From assembly GCA_964550895.1 (NCBI GenBank), contig CAZKAP010000011.1, positions 1 to 64,000 of the forward strand: a DNA stretch of 64,000 nt, written 5' to 3'. Position numbers and translations under genes: made by a program. Source of the stretch: CAZKAP01 sp964550895 (GTDB lineage: Bacteria > Bacteroidota > Bacteroidia > Flavobacteriales > Flavobacteriaceae). The number at the start of each line of letters is the position of its first letter. Position 1 is the stretch's first letter. A model generated the notes under the pieces. The model saw nothing but the letters and a program-made list of their open reading frames with translations. It searched no databases and was not told the origin of the DNA. Positions 49,331 through 58,589 of this stretch are shown piece by piece.

Positions 49331-50275
49331 TTAGAAGAAACGGGGATTCAGGGTCCGTTGGAACCTCTTGAGCAGCTCGACTCTCAGGAAGATTTCGAAT
49401 GAACCATCGTTAAACTGCTGGGCCCCCAGTTCCGTTATCTCGCGATCGTAGGCCATGCCCAGCATAATCTGGTCGGATATCTGAAAACCCGCCAGAAGGC
49501 TCACCGAGGCGTCAATCCGGTAGGCCAGTCCGCCGTAGAATCGATCGGCAAAAAGCATATTGGCAGACAGGTCGATCTGCAGCGGAGCGCCGCCAACGGC
49601 TTTTGTCAGTAAGGCTGGCTTAAATTTGAGGTTGGGTCCCAGATCCCATACATAACCGGTGATCAGATAAAAATTCATACGCTCGGCAGCCAGGAAATTC
49701 GGTGCACTGCTATCGTTACCGGTATTGTCAAAGTACTCCGTCTCCAACAGGTTAGGCACCGATGCACCCAGGTAGAATCGATCGGTATGGTAGTAGATGC
49801 CCAGGCCAAAATTGGGAGAGAACTGCTGATCGATATTGTCCTGGGCCACCACTTCCTGGTCAAAATTCCGAAGCTTAGTGAAGTCCAGGCTCAGGAAATT
49901 CCCTCCCACCTTAAGGCCGAACGACAACTTGGCCGCCTCGGATACCGGTATGGTATAGGAAATCACACCATCGAGAAAGGTTTCCTGTACGGCTCCATCG
50001 CCGATATTATCATTGATAATGGAAATCCCGTACCCGATTCGACTGTTTCGGGCCGGAGAATGCAGATTGAAGTTAAGCGTCTCGGGTGCGCCCCGAAGGC
50101 CCGCCCACTGGGAGCGGTACAGGCCGGTAAAACTCAACTGCCCCCTGGAACCCGCGTAGGCGGGGTTTACACTCATGGTGTTGAACATGTACTGAGTATA
50201 CTGGGCGTCCTGCTGCCCCTGGGCCAGCTCACAAACACCTAGAAATAGAAGGAAGAGTACCGAATACTTCTTCAT
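49331..50275 (-). CDS. PorP/SprF family T9SS outer-membrane protein
   Basis: A 314-residue outer-membrane beta-barrel. Signal peptide MKKYSVLFLLFLGVCELAQG, then the family signature QDAQYTQYMFNTMSVNPAYA, RSQWAGLRGAPETLNFNLHS and GIGYSII-like IGYGISIINDNIG. PorP/SprF proteins are needed for secretion and anchoring of T9SS cargo bearing type B sorting domains. It is encoded 11 nt after such a cargo gene and 18 nt before the PorE-like gene. Confidence 0.95.
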   Translation of the reverse strand: MKKYSVLFLLFLGVCELAQGQQDAQYTQYMFNTMSVNPAYAGSRGQLSFTGLYRSQWAGLRGAPETLNFNLHSPARNSRIGYGISIINDNIGDGAVQETFLDGVISYTIPVSEAAKLSFGLKVGGNFLSLDFTKLRNFDQEVVAQDNIDQQFSPNFGLGIYYHTDRFYLGASVPNLLETEYFDNTGNDSSAPNFLAAERMNFYLITGYVWDLGPNLKFKPALLTKAVGGAPLQIDLSANMLFADRFYGGLAYRIDASVSLLAGFQISDQIMLGMAYDREITELGAQQFNDGSFEIFLRVELLKRFQRTLNPRFF

Positions 50276-50286
50276 GTAATCATGCT

Positions 50287-53200
50287 TTATCGACTGATGT
50301 AGAAATAGTCCCTGTCGGTGAATTTACCCCTAGGTGTTTCGTATTCAAAGATATAAAAATAAATACCCGAGGGCAGGTAGTCATTGACCGAGAGCGTAGA
50401 GCGACCGCGGCTTCTGCCATCGAAGACATTCCTGATGTTATCGTAGTTCTCGCCCTCGTAAACCTTGACACCCCAGCGATTGAAAATCTGTAGTCGGTTG
50501 GAGGTGGTGTAGCGGATTCCACGTATAAACAGGAAGTCATTTTTACCATCTCTGTTGGGCGTAACCAACTGATTGACTACGATGATCTGATCCGGATCGA
50601 GGTAATCGGGTGTACCGTCCCCATCCTCGTCATCGTCCGTGGGATCGCCGTTATCATTGAAATCCTCGTCTATGGTTGACGTCGTATCCCCGTCGTCATC
50701 CGGATCACGGTAATTCACATCTCCGTTTTCATCGGTATTCGGCAGATCCAGGGCCGGATCACTGATCTCATCATTCACATCGTAACCGTCATTGGCATCC
50801 AAGCCCTCATAGCCGTCGTCCAGGCCATCGTTGTCCGAATCTGCATCCAGCAACCCAAGGTCCGGAACTCCGTCGAAATCAAAATCGTGACCTTCGTTGT
50901 TGTCCGGCACCCGATCGTTATCGCTATCTCCGTCGCGGTAATCCGGGGTCTGGTCGCCGTCCGTATCGTCAGGAGTGATGCCCTGGTCTCCGGAGCCTTC
51001 GTAGGCATCATCCAACCCATCGTTATCCCCGTCGAAACCACTCGGCGGAATATAGCCGCTGGTGGGCTGCCCTTCGATATTGTCCGGTATGCCATCGTTG
51101 TCGCTATCGATGTCGAGATGGTCAGGTCTTCCGTCGCCGTCTGAATCCAGGGGGTTCGTCAGGGGATCCCCGTCACCGTCCAGGTTCGGATCCTCCACGG
51201 TGTCGAGTATGCCGTCGTTATCGTCGTCTATGTCGCGTCGATCCGGGACTCCGTCTCCATCCGTATCGTCCCCATCCTCAACGGGATCGAGATAGTCCGG
51301 TATATCGTCTTCATCGGAATCGTCATCGGTGGGATCTCCATTGCCATTGGGATCTTCTTCCGCCGTATCTATGCCATCCCCGTCGTCGTCTGCATCCCGG
51401 TAATTCACATCCCCGGTGCCATCCGTATCCGGCAGGTCAGACGCAGGCTCATCGATTTCATCGTTCACATCGAAGCCGTCATTGGCATCACTACCCTCAT
51501 AGCCATCGTCCAGGCCGTCCCCATCGGAATCTGATCCGATACGAGTGTTATCCGGCTGACCGTCGAAGTCGTAGTCATGACCCTCGTTGTTATCCGGCAC
51601 GCGGTCGTTATCGCTATCGTCGTCGAGATAGTCGTCGATGCCATCCCCATCGGTATCCTCCGGAGCGATTCCCTGATCTCCGGATCCTTCGTAGGCATCA
51701 TCCAGGCCATCTCCATCCGTATCGGAGCCGCTGGGTGGAATGTACCCCTCGGTAGGCTGACCTTCCACATTATCCGGTATGCCGTCGTTATCGCTGTCGA
51801 GATCGAGGTGGTTTGGCTTGCCGTCACCATCGAAATCCAGGGGAGGGGTCAGGGGATCAACTTCCCCATCATGATTGGGATCTTCTTCGATATCCAGCAG
51901 ACCGTCGTTGTCGTCATCAATATCTATGCGATCCGGCACCCCATCCCCGTCGGTATCGTCGCTGTCGTCGGTGGGATCGAGATAATCCGGTATGTCGTCC
52001 CCGTCAGTATCGTCATTGGTAGGATCGTCGTCCCCATTGGGATCTTCTTCCGCCGTATCAATGCCATCACCGTCATCGTCCGCATCCCGGTAATTCACGT
52101 CCCCGGTTCCATCCGTGTCAGGCAGGTCTTCCGAGGGAACTTCGATTTCGTCGTTCACGTCGTATCCATCGTTGGTATTCTCACCCTCATAGCCATCATC
52201 CAGGCCATCGCCATCTTCATCCGAGCCCAGCAGCGCAGTATCGGGAACCCCATCGAAGTCGAAGTCATGTCCCTCATTGTTGTCGGGCACGTTATCATTA
52301 TCACTGTCCCCATCGAGGTAGTCGGCAGTACTGTCCCCGTCGGTGTCCTCCGGGCTAATCCCCTCGTCATCGGTTCCCTCGTAAGCGTCGTCGAGACCAT
52401 CTTGATCCGAATCCGACCCACTCGGGGGCACATAACCCTCGGTAGGTTGTCCCTCCACATTATCCGGGATGCCGTCGTTATCGCTATCGATGTCCAAATG
52501 GTCCGGCCTTCCGTCTCCATCCGAATCCAGAGGATCCGTAAAGGGGTCGTTGTCGCCATCGGTATTGGAATCCTCATCGGTGTCCAAAATACCGTCGTTG
52601 TCGTCGTCCTTATCCAGGCGATCGGGCACCCCGTCACCGTCTGTATCCTCATCATCTGTAGGGTCCAGATAGTCGGGTATGTCGTCATTATCCGAATCGT
52701 CGTTGGTAGGGTCACCGTCTCCATCGGGATCTTCTTCTGCCGTATCAATACCATCTCCGTCATCATCCGCATCCCGGTAGTTGACATCCCCGGTCCCATC
52801 GGTATCGGGCAGGTCTTCGGATGGATTTTCGATCTCGTCGTTTACATCGTATCCATCGTTGGTATTCTCGCCCTCGTAGCCATCATCCAGGCCGTCGTTG
52901 TCCGAGTCCTCCCCCAACAGGGTACGATCGGGCATACCGTCGAAGTTGAAATCGTGCCCTTCGTTATTATCGGGTACCCGATCCTCATCGCTGTCCCCGT
53001 CCAGGTAGTCCGGGATACCATCTCCATCGGTATCCTCGGGGGTAATTCCCTGGTCACCCTCGCCCTCATAGGCATCGTCCAGGCCGTCCTGGTCCGTATC
53101 GGATCCGCTCGGAGGGACATAACCGTCTGTAGGCTGTCCTTCGACATTATCGGGTATGCCATCATTGTCACTGTCAATATCCAGGTGGTCAGGTCTACCG

Positions 53201-55170
53201 TCGCCGTCCGAATCCAGGGGGTTCGTAAGCGGATCCCCGTCTCCATCACCATCCGGGTCTTCTTCGGTATCCAGAAGACCATCGTTGTCGTCGTCCTTAT
53301 CAATGGCATCGGGTACGCCATCTCCGTCCGTGTCGTCCCGATTATCGATGGCATCCAGGTAATCGGGCGTGCCATCCTCGTCGGTATCGTCGTCCGTGGG
53401 ATCCCCGTTTCCATTTGGATCTTCGTCCACAGTGGCAATGCCGTCCCCGTCATCATCCACATCCCGGTAGTTCACGTCTTCCGTACCGTCGGTGTCGGGT
53501 AAGTCTTCGGCGGGATTCTCGATTTCGTCATTCGGGTCGTAGCCGTCGGCCGGATCACTGCCCTCATAGCCATCGTCCAGGCCGTCCCCATCGGTATCCT
53601 GACCGGATAGTACCGTGTCCGGCTCCCCATCGAAGTCGTAGTCGTGGCCCTCATTATTATCGGGAACCCGATCGTTATCGCTGTCCTGATCCAGGTAATC
53701 GTCCGTGCCGTCTTCGTCCGTATCCACCGGATTGATCCCCTGATCGCCTTCCCCTTCGTAGGCATTGTCCAACCCATCGGTATCCGAATCCTCGCGAAGT
53801 GGCGCGATGTATCCGGAGGTCGTCTGCCCCTCTACATTATCAGGTATCCCATCGTTATCCGAGTCCAGATCCAGGCGGTTGGGTACACCATCCCCATCGG
53901 TATCCACATCGCTGAAGAAATTGACCGTCCTGGGGTCCTTGAAATTTTCCAGGCAACCGAATTCAATTCCTGCCTGACGGGCTATGGTTCGGAAACTCTC
54001 GGGTTGCTCGGTCTGAACGCCGAACCGAAAGACGAAACTCGATAGCTCCGCGAATTCAACGGCAATGTTTACCGTCGTCTCCTGATCGGTAATTCCATCG
54101 TATTCCTGAGTCCCTCCGTTAACCAGAAGTCCTCCGGTGGTGTTCTCTACCCGGATCTCGGGCTGGGCTTCAGTAGTATAGCGCACCGGGGTGTCGAAGC
54201 GGTTGTATTCCTGATATCGCTCACGCCCATCGACATCGAGAAAGCTGCAGAACAGCCTGGGCAGTACCGCAGGGGTGTCCGTGTCACGTTGCAGTATGGT
54301 AAGCCTGAAGTCCACAAAAGGCCTTCGGATATCTTCGCTGGGTTCGAAGAAAACCTCTGGTTTAAAGTACTGGGAATCAGTGGCATTCTGATCAAGTATG
54401 AAAATCTCGGCCCGTACCATGCGTTCTATAGTGAGCAGGGCATCGTATTCGGGAGTCACTCCAGAAAAACGGTACACCGCGCCTTCCTGAAGGTCTTCAC
54501 CGGCTATCAATTCACGTGGGACCCCGAAATCCAGGGCCGGTACCTGGGTGCAATCGATCGAGTTCTCTACAAAACTGGCCTCGGAGCGATCGGGTATGCC
54601 GTCGTTATCCGAATCCAGGTCCACAAAATCAGACACCCCATCGGCATCGGTGTCCAGGGGGCTGAGCCCTTCACCCGCACCGGGGGAGCTCTCGAAGGCA
54701 TCGTCCAATCCGTTCCCGTCCTGATCAAAGCCGGAGGGTTTCACGGGATTACCAAAGGATTGCGCCTCCATGATATCCGTAATGCCATCCCCATCCGAAT
54801 CCAGATCCCGGGAGTTCGGCTGTCCGTCCTGATCCAGGTCTCCGTCCCCCTCGACTGTGTCCAGTATACCGTCGTTGTCGTCGTCCAGGTCCAGCTCATC
54901 GGGCACACCATCCAAATCGAAATCGGACGGTAAGGCGAACTGATACTCCAGTGTGGGCTCCTGAGCGAAATCGGAAAAGGGCACGCTATGTGAGTATCCG
55001 GACCATTGGGAATCAAATGCCATCGGAAGCACGGCCGTTAACCCTTCCGGATTCGTTACAAACCGGCCGGAATCCGCACTAAAGGATTCACTTGCATATA
55101 AGAATGTGAAGAGGGTGACGAACAGCAGCATTCTGCTTCGCCAGCGGGGTTGCCAATTCTGGGGTCTCAT
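50287..55170 (-). CDS. Giant T9SS-secreted calcium-loop repeat protein with type B sorting domain
   Basis: A 1627-residue surface or secreted protein. The N-terminus is a signal peptide (basic PRWRSR, then MLLFVTLFTFLYASESFSA; a start at 55131 is possible). Residues ~60-205 hold thrombospondin type 3 (TSP3) calcium loops (LDLDDDNDGILD). Residues ~205-415 are a unique beta-rich region. Residues ~420-1528 form about five tandem ~230-residue repeats of Asp-rich loops (DSDNDGIPDNVEGQ; DDGYEGENTNDGYDVNDEIE; DVNYRDADDDGDGID). The last 99 residues are a gliding-motility-associated (type B) sorting domain (VTPNRDGKNDFLFIRG; LQIFNRWGVKVYEG; GIYFYIFEYE). It probably forms a calcium-stiffened surface filament or adhesin, exported by T9SS with the next-door PorP/SprF protein. 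Confidence 0.94.
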   Translation of the reverse strand: MRPQNWQPRWRSRMLLFVTLFTFLYASESFSADSGRFVTNPEGLTAVLPMAFDSQWSGYSHSVPFSDFAQEPTLEYQFALPSDFDLDGVPDELDLDDDNDGILDTVEGDGDLDQDGQPNSRDLDSDGDGITDIMEAQSFGNPVKPSGFDQDGNGLDDAFESSPGAGEGLSPLDTDADGVSDFVDLDSDNDGIPDRSEASFVENSIDCTQVPALDFGVPRELIAGEDLQEGAVYRFSGVTPEYDALLTIERMVRAEIFILDQNATDSQYFKPEVFFEPSEDIRRPFVDFRLTILQRDTDTPAVLPRLFCSFLDVDGRERYQEYNRFDTPVRYTTEAQPEIRVENTTGGLLVNGGTQEYDGITDQETTVNIAVEFAELSSFVFRFGVQTEQPESFRTIARQAGIEFGCLENFKDPRTVNFFSDVDTDGDGVPNRLDLDSDNDGIPDNVEGQTTSGYIAPLREDSDTDGLDNAYEGEGDQGINPVDTDEDGTDDYLDQDSDNDRVPDNNEGHDYDFDGEPDTVLSGQDTDGDGLDDGYEGSDPADGYDPNDEIENPAEDLPDTDGTEDVNYRDVDDDGDGIATVDEDPNGNGDPTDDDTDEDGTPDYLDAIDNRDDTDGDGVPDAIDKDDDNDGLLDTEEDPDGDGDGDPLTNPLDSDGDGRPDHLDIDSDNDGIPDNVEGQPTDGYVPPSGSDTDQDGLDDAYEGEGDQGITPEDTDGDGIPDYLDGDSDEDRVPDNNEGHDFNFDGMPDRTLLGEDSDNDGLDDGYEGENTNDGYDVNDEIENPSEDLPDTDGTGDVNYRDADDDGDGIDTAEEDPDGDGDPTNDDSDNDDIPDYLDPTDDEDTDGDGVPDRLDKDDDNDGILDTDEDSNTDGDNDPFTDPLDSDGDGRPDHLDIDSDNDGIPDNVEGQPTEGYVPPSGSDSDQDGLDDAYEGTDDEGISPEDTDGDSTADYLDGDSDNDNVPDNNEGHDFDFDGVPDTALLGSDEDGDGLDDGYEGENTNDGYDVNDEIEVPSEDLPDTDGTGDVNYRDADDDGDGIDTAEEDPNGDDDPTNDDTDGDDIPDYLDPTDDSDDTDGDGVPDRIDIDDDNDGLLDIEEDPNHDGEVDPLTPPLDFDGDGKPNHLDLDSDNDGIPDNVEGQPTEGYIPPSGSDTDGDGLDDAYEGSGDQGIAPEDTDGDGIDDYLDDDSDNDRVPDNNEGHDYDFDGQPDNTRIGSDSDGDGLDDGYEGSDANDGFDVNDEIDEPASDLPDTDGTGDVNYRDADDDGDGIDTAEEDPNGNGDPTDDDSDEDDIPDYLDPVEDGDDTDGDGVPDRRDIDDDNDGILDTVEDPNLDGDGDPLTNPLDSDGDGRPDHLDIDSDNDGIPDNIEGQPTSGYIPPSGFDGDNDGLDDAYEGSGDQGITPDDTDGDQTPDYRDGDSDNDRVPDNNEGHDFDFDGVPDLGLLDADSDNDGLDDGYEGLDANDGYDVNDEISDPALDLPNTDENGDVNYRDPDDDGDTTSTIDEDFNDNGDPTDDDEDGDGTPDYLDPDQIIVVNQLVTPNRDGKNDFLFIRGIRYTTSNRLQIFNRWGVKVYEGENYDNIRNVFDGRSRGRSTLSVNDYLPSGIYFYIFEYETPRGKFTDRDYFYISR
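50600..53910 (-). repeat. Five tandem ~690-bp coding repeats
   Basis: The sequence encoding VEGQ recurs at about 53828, 53138, 52451, 51761 and 51071, spacings 690, 687, 690 and 690 bp, i.e. 230 (once 229) residues. The copy nearest the 3' end is shorter and runs into the sorting domain. Protein sequence is much better conserved than DNA: many third positions differ between copies. Confidence 0.9.
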
Positions 55171-55326
55171 CGCGCAGTATAAGGTTAGGGACCATAATGA
55201 AGGCTAAGATTCTGGCAGTCGATTCGGGAATTAGCGTGCAAGATAGGAGGATTATTTGAGCAGGACAATAAACCCGTTTTATCTTCGATGAAATGGGATT
55301 CTTTGTCTGCAAAGCGGGACTATGAC

Positions 55327-55358
55327 TTGGCTCAGGGCCCGATATTGTGCTAATTTTG
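55327..55358 (+). promoter_or_regulatory. Promoter of prfC
   Basis: TTG (55327-55329), 21-nt spacer, TAATTTTG (55351-55358; exact TAnnTTTG), 14 nt before the ATG at 55373. One of the best promoter matches in the window, and it overlaps the upstream in-frame ATG at 55322, which is therefore not the start. Confidence 0.65.
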
Positions 55359-55372
55359 CCCAAATTTTGAAT

Positions 55373-56968
55373 ATGAGCTTGATTGAAGAAATAAGCCGTC
55401 GCCGAACCTTCGGTATTATTTCCCACCCCGATGCCGGAAAAACCACTCTGACCGAAAAACTCCTGCTTTTCGGAGGAGCCATACAAGAGGCCGGGGCAGT
55501 CAAAAACAACAAGATCAAAAAGTCCGCGACCAGCGACTTTATGGAGATCGAACGCCAGCGCGGGATTTCGGTGGCCACCTCGGTACTTGCCTTCGTGTAT
55601 CGGGACCGAAAGATCAACATACTGGATACTCCGGGACACAAGGATTTCGCCGAGGATACCTTCCGCACACTCACTGCGGTCGACAGCGTGATCGTAGTAG
55701 TCGATGTGGCCAAGGGAGTCGAAGAACAGACCGAAAAGCTGGTCGAAGTCTGTCGCATGCGAAAAATACCTATGATCGTGTTTGTGAATAAACTCGACCG
55801 GGAGGGAAAAGATGCGTTCGACCTTCTGGACGAAATCGAACAGAAGCTCAGTCTAACCGTTACCCCCTTAAGTTTCCCCATAGGGATGGGGTACGATTTC
55901 CAGGGGATTTACAACATTTTTGAGCAGAACATTCAGCTCTTTAGTGAGACCAACAAACAGCAGGTTTCCGAAAGCGTGGCCTTCGACGATCTCGACAATC
56001 CGGAATTGGAGAAAATGATCGGCGAGCAAGCGGCCCAGTCTCTCAGGGATAACCTCGAACTCGTCGAAGGAGTATATCCCCCCTTCGATAAACAGGCCTA
56101 CCTGCAAGGAGATCTTCAACCCGTATTCTTTGGTTCCGCACTGAATAATTTCGGGGTTCGGGAATTGCTCGACTGCTTTATCGAAATCGCTCCTGATCCC
56201 AAGCCGAAACAAGCCGTGGAACGCCTGGTCGATGCTAAGGAGGCTGATTTCTCGGGGTTCGTATTCAAAATACACGCCAATATGGATCCCAAACATCGGG
56301 ACCGCCTCGCCTTTATAAAGGTCGTTTCGGGTACTTTCGAACGGAACACCCCCTACTTGCACGTACGGCACAATAAAAAACTCAAGTTTTCAAGTCCGAA
56401 TGCCTTCTTTGCAGAACGCAAGGAGATCGTGGACGTGTCCTATCCCGGAGACATCGTGGGGCTACACGATACCGGTAATTTCAAGATAGGCGATACCCTG
56501 ACCAGCGGAGAAATGCTGAATTTCAAAGGCATTCCCAGTTTTTCACCCGAACACTTCCGATACATTAATAACGCTGACCCCATGAAGGCCAAGCAACTGT
56601 ATAAGGGCATAGACCAGCTCATGGACGAGGGGGTTGCCCAACTCTTTACCCTTGAGCTCAACGGCAGGAAGGTGATCGGTACGGTTGGCGCACTCCAGTA
56701 CGAGGTTATCCAATACCGGCTGGAACACGAATACGGGGCGAAGTGCACCTACGAGAACTTCCCTGCTCACAAAGCGTGCTGGGTAAGCCACGATCCTAAA
56801 AACGAGGAGGAGTTTCTCGAATTCAAACGGGTCAAGCAGAAGTTTTTGGCAACCGACAAGAATGGAAAGTTGGTATATCTTGCGGATTCCGCATTTTCCC
56901 TTCAGATGGTTCAGCAGAAGTACCCCTCGGTCCAGCTTCACTACACCTCGGAGAAGACTGTGGGCTAA
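55373..56968 (+). CDS. prfC: Peptide chain release factor 3
   Basis: GTPase that recycles RF1/RF2 after termination. 531 residues. G1 is SHPDAGKTTLTEKLL, G2 region QRGISVATSVLAF, G3 DTPGHKDFAEDTFR, G4 NKLDREGKDAF. The RF3-specific C-terminal domain ends QMVQQKYPSVQLHYTS. The start at 55373 (MSLIEEISRRRT) is chosen because it follows the promoter. Confidence 0.96.
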   Translation: MSLIEEISRRRTFGIISHPDAGKTTLTEKLLLFGGAIQEAGAVKNNKIKKSATSDFMEIERQRGISVATSVLAFVYRDRKINILDTPGHKDFAEDTFRTLTAVDSVIVVVDVAKGVEEQTEKLVEVCRMRKIPMIVFVNKLDREGKDAFDLLDEIEQKLSLTVTPLSFPIGMGYDFQGIYNIFEQNIQLFSETNKQQVSESVAFDDLDNPELEKMIGEQAAQSLRDNLELVEGVYPPFDKQAYLQGDLQPVFFGSALNNFGVRELLDCFIEIAPDPKPKQAVERLVDAKEADFSGFVFKIHANMDPKHRDRLAFIKVVSGTFERNTPYLHVRHNKKLKFSSPNAFFAERKEIVDVSYPGDIVGLHDTGNFKIGDTLTSGEMLNFKGIPSFSPEHFRYINNADPMKAKQLYKGIDQLMDEGVAQLFTLELNGRKVIGTVGALQYEVIQYRLEHEYGAKCTYENFPAHKACWVSHDPKNEEEFLEFKRVKQKFLATDKNGKLVYLADSAFSLQMVQQKYPSVQLHYTSEKTVG

Positions 56969-57133
56969 AATTGCGAAACGCCTCTGTGGCTGCATGCGCA
57001 ATGACGATTGAAGCCCGGTTTTCGACAGTTTGAAATCGTATAAGACCATAGAAAGGAAAAGGCAATGGACTGCAGCGACGAATCTTCTAATTTCGAAATC
57101 GAAAATGCAGTAGTAAATCAAAATATCATCGCT

Positions 57134-58180
57134 ATGAAAAAGACATCACCCGTGCTGGTAACCGGAGCCAGTGGCTATGTTGCCGGATGGCTGGTTAAAC
57201 GACTCCTACAGGAAGGGTATACCGTACACGGCACCGTTAGAAACCCGGACAAAACACGCGCGTTACTGGAACTGAGTGAACGCAGTCCGGGTGTTCTCCG
57301 CCTTTTCGAGGCCGACTTGCTCGAATCCGGCTCATTTGCGGAGAGCATGGAGGAGTGCGAGCTAGTATTCCACACGGCCTCCCCATTTAACCTGGACGTG
57401 AGCGATGCGGAAAATGAACTCATACAGCCCGCCCTTGAAGGGACAAGAAATGTACTGGAGCAGGCTAATGCTAATACTTCCGTTCGGCGGATTATCCTAA
57501 CCTCCAGTGTAGCGGCCATGTATGGGGATAATGCGGATCTGAAATCCAATCCCAGGGGCTGCTATAGCGAACAGGACTGGAATACTACTTCCTCAATTAA
57601 ACACCAGCCTTATCCGTATTCCAAGCTGCTGGCGGAAAAGGAAGCCTGGAAACTGGCCGAATCTCAGGATCGCTGGAAACTCTTGGTCATCAACCCTACC
57701 TTCGTACTCGGTCCGGCCATTAACCCCCTGTCGGTGAGTTCACAGAGTTTTAAGCTGATCACTCAGCTCGGGGACAGCACCTTAAAGTCAGGGGTGCCGA
57801 ATATTGGCATGGGTCTCGTGGATGTGCGGGATGTAGCGGAGGCTCATTATCAGGCCGCCATACGTCCGGACGCACAAGGCAGACACGTAGTTCACGCACA
57901 CAATGGATCATTCGGAGAAATTGCGCGGGTATTACGTGAGCACTACGGAGACCGTTACCCCATCCCCAAAAGGAACATGCCCAAACTCGCTGCCTTGATC
58001 TTCGGTCCCCTGGTTAATAAGGGAATCACCAGAAAATACATTAGCCGTAACCTGAATTTGCCCTTTTGCGCGGATAATACCAAGAGTCGTGAAAAACTGG
58101 GGATGAGCTACCGCCCACTGGAAGAGACTCTGACTGACATGTTCGACCAAATGATCGAAAGCGGATTATTCAAAGGGTGA
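57134..58180 (+). CDS. NAD(P)-dependent epimerase/dehydratase (dihydroflavonol reductase-like)
   Basis: An extended short-chain dehydrogenase of 348 residues. The coenzyme motif is VTGASGYVAGWLVKRLLQEG with RNPDK favouring NADPH. The catalytic Ser is in LTSSVAAMYG and Tyr-x-x-x-Lys in YPYSKLLAEK. It resembles the DFR/aldehyde reductase subgroup; the substrate is unknown. The start at 57134 (MKKTSPVLVTG) begins at the Rossmann strand. It stands alone, ~165 nt after prfC. Confidence 0.9.
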   Translation: MKKTSPVLVTGASGYVAGWLVKRLLQEGYTVHGTVRNPDKTRALLELSERSPGVLRLFEADLLESGSFAESMEECELVFHTASPFNLDVSDAENELIQPALEGTRNVLEQANANTSVRRIILTSSVAAMYGDNADLKSNPRGCYSEQDWNTTSSIKHQPYPYSKLLAEKEAWKLAESQDRWKLLVINPTFVLGPAINPLSVSSQSFKLITQLGDSTLKSGVPNIGMGLVDVRDVAEAHYQAAIRPDAQGRHVVHAHNGSFGEIARVLREHYGDRYPIPKRNMPKLAALIFGPLVNKGITRKYISRNLNLPFCADNTKSREKLGMSYRPLEETLTDMFDQMIESGLFKG

Positions 58181-58192
58181 ACCCTGAAATCA

Positions 58193-58225
58193 TTGAGGGC
58201 CATCCGATATACGGATCGCCCTCAA
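58193..58225. terminator. Bidirectional hairpin between convergent genes
   Basis: Arms TTGAGGGC-C-ATCCG (58193-58206) and CGGAT-C-GCCCTCAA (58212-58225) pair over 13 positions with one C-C mismatch around loop ATATA. There is no T-run on either side, so termination efficiency is uncertain. Confidence 0.5.
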
Positions 58226-58267
58226 CTATCTAGATAACACTCAACTTACTTTTCTTGTAGGCCTGTA

Positions 58268-58579
58268 CTAAGCCTCACCCGCAGGACCGAAATTCAGAGG
58301 AATACTCGGTTGATCGTAATCCTTAATCGCCCCATGCGCGCTCTCGAATCGCTGCACATTCTCTCCAAGCGCCTTGAGAAATTTCTTGGCGTGCATGGGA
58401 GTAAGAACAATTCTGCTCTTGACTCGTGCCTTGGGAGCTCCAGGCATCAAATTTATGAAGTCAATCACAAATTCCTGTGCGGAGTGATTAATAATAGCCA
58501 GATTCGAATAGGTGCCTTCCGCGGTTTCGGCGTCCAGCTCAATATTGATCTGCTGTTTTCCCTTGTTCTGTTCAGACAT
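58268..58579 (-). CDS. DUF3467 protein
   Basis: A 103-residue protein (MSEQNKGKQQINIELDAETA; YSNLAIINHSAQEFVIDFIN; SRIVLTPMHAKKFLKALGEN). This small family is regularly encoded just after rpoC in Bacteroidetes (10-nt gap here), suggesting co-transcription with RNA polymerase. The function is not established. Confidence 0.9.
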   Translation of the reverse strand: MSEQNKGKQQINIELDAETAEGTYSNLAIINHSAQEFVIDFINLMPGAPKARVKSRIVLTPMHAKKFLKALGENVQRFESAHGAIKDYDQPSIPLNFGPAGEA

Positions 58580-58589
58580 AGTGCAGTTT

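Noticed and set aside
51577..53502. 641-codon plus-strand reading frame rich in Ile, Val and Arg
   Set aside because: It is the complement of the Asp/Gly-rich repeats of the giant minus-strand gene. The composition follows from antisense GAY/GGN codons, and it has no start signals.
50600..53910. Regular repeats that could suggest a CRISPR or satellite array
   Set aside because: The period is ~690 bp, in frame, with variation mainly at codon third positions; it is coding sequence.
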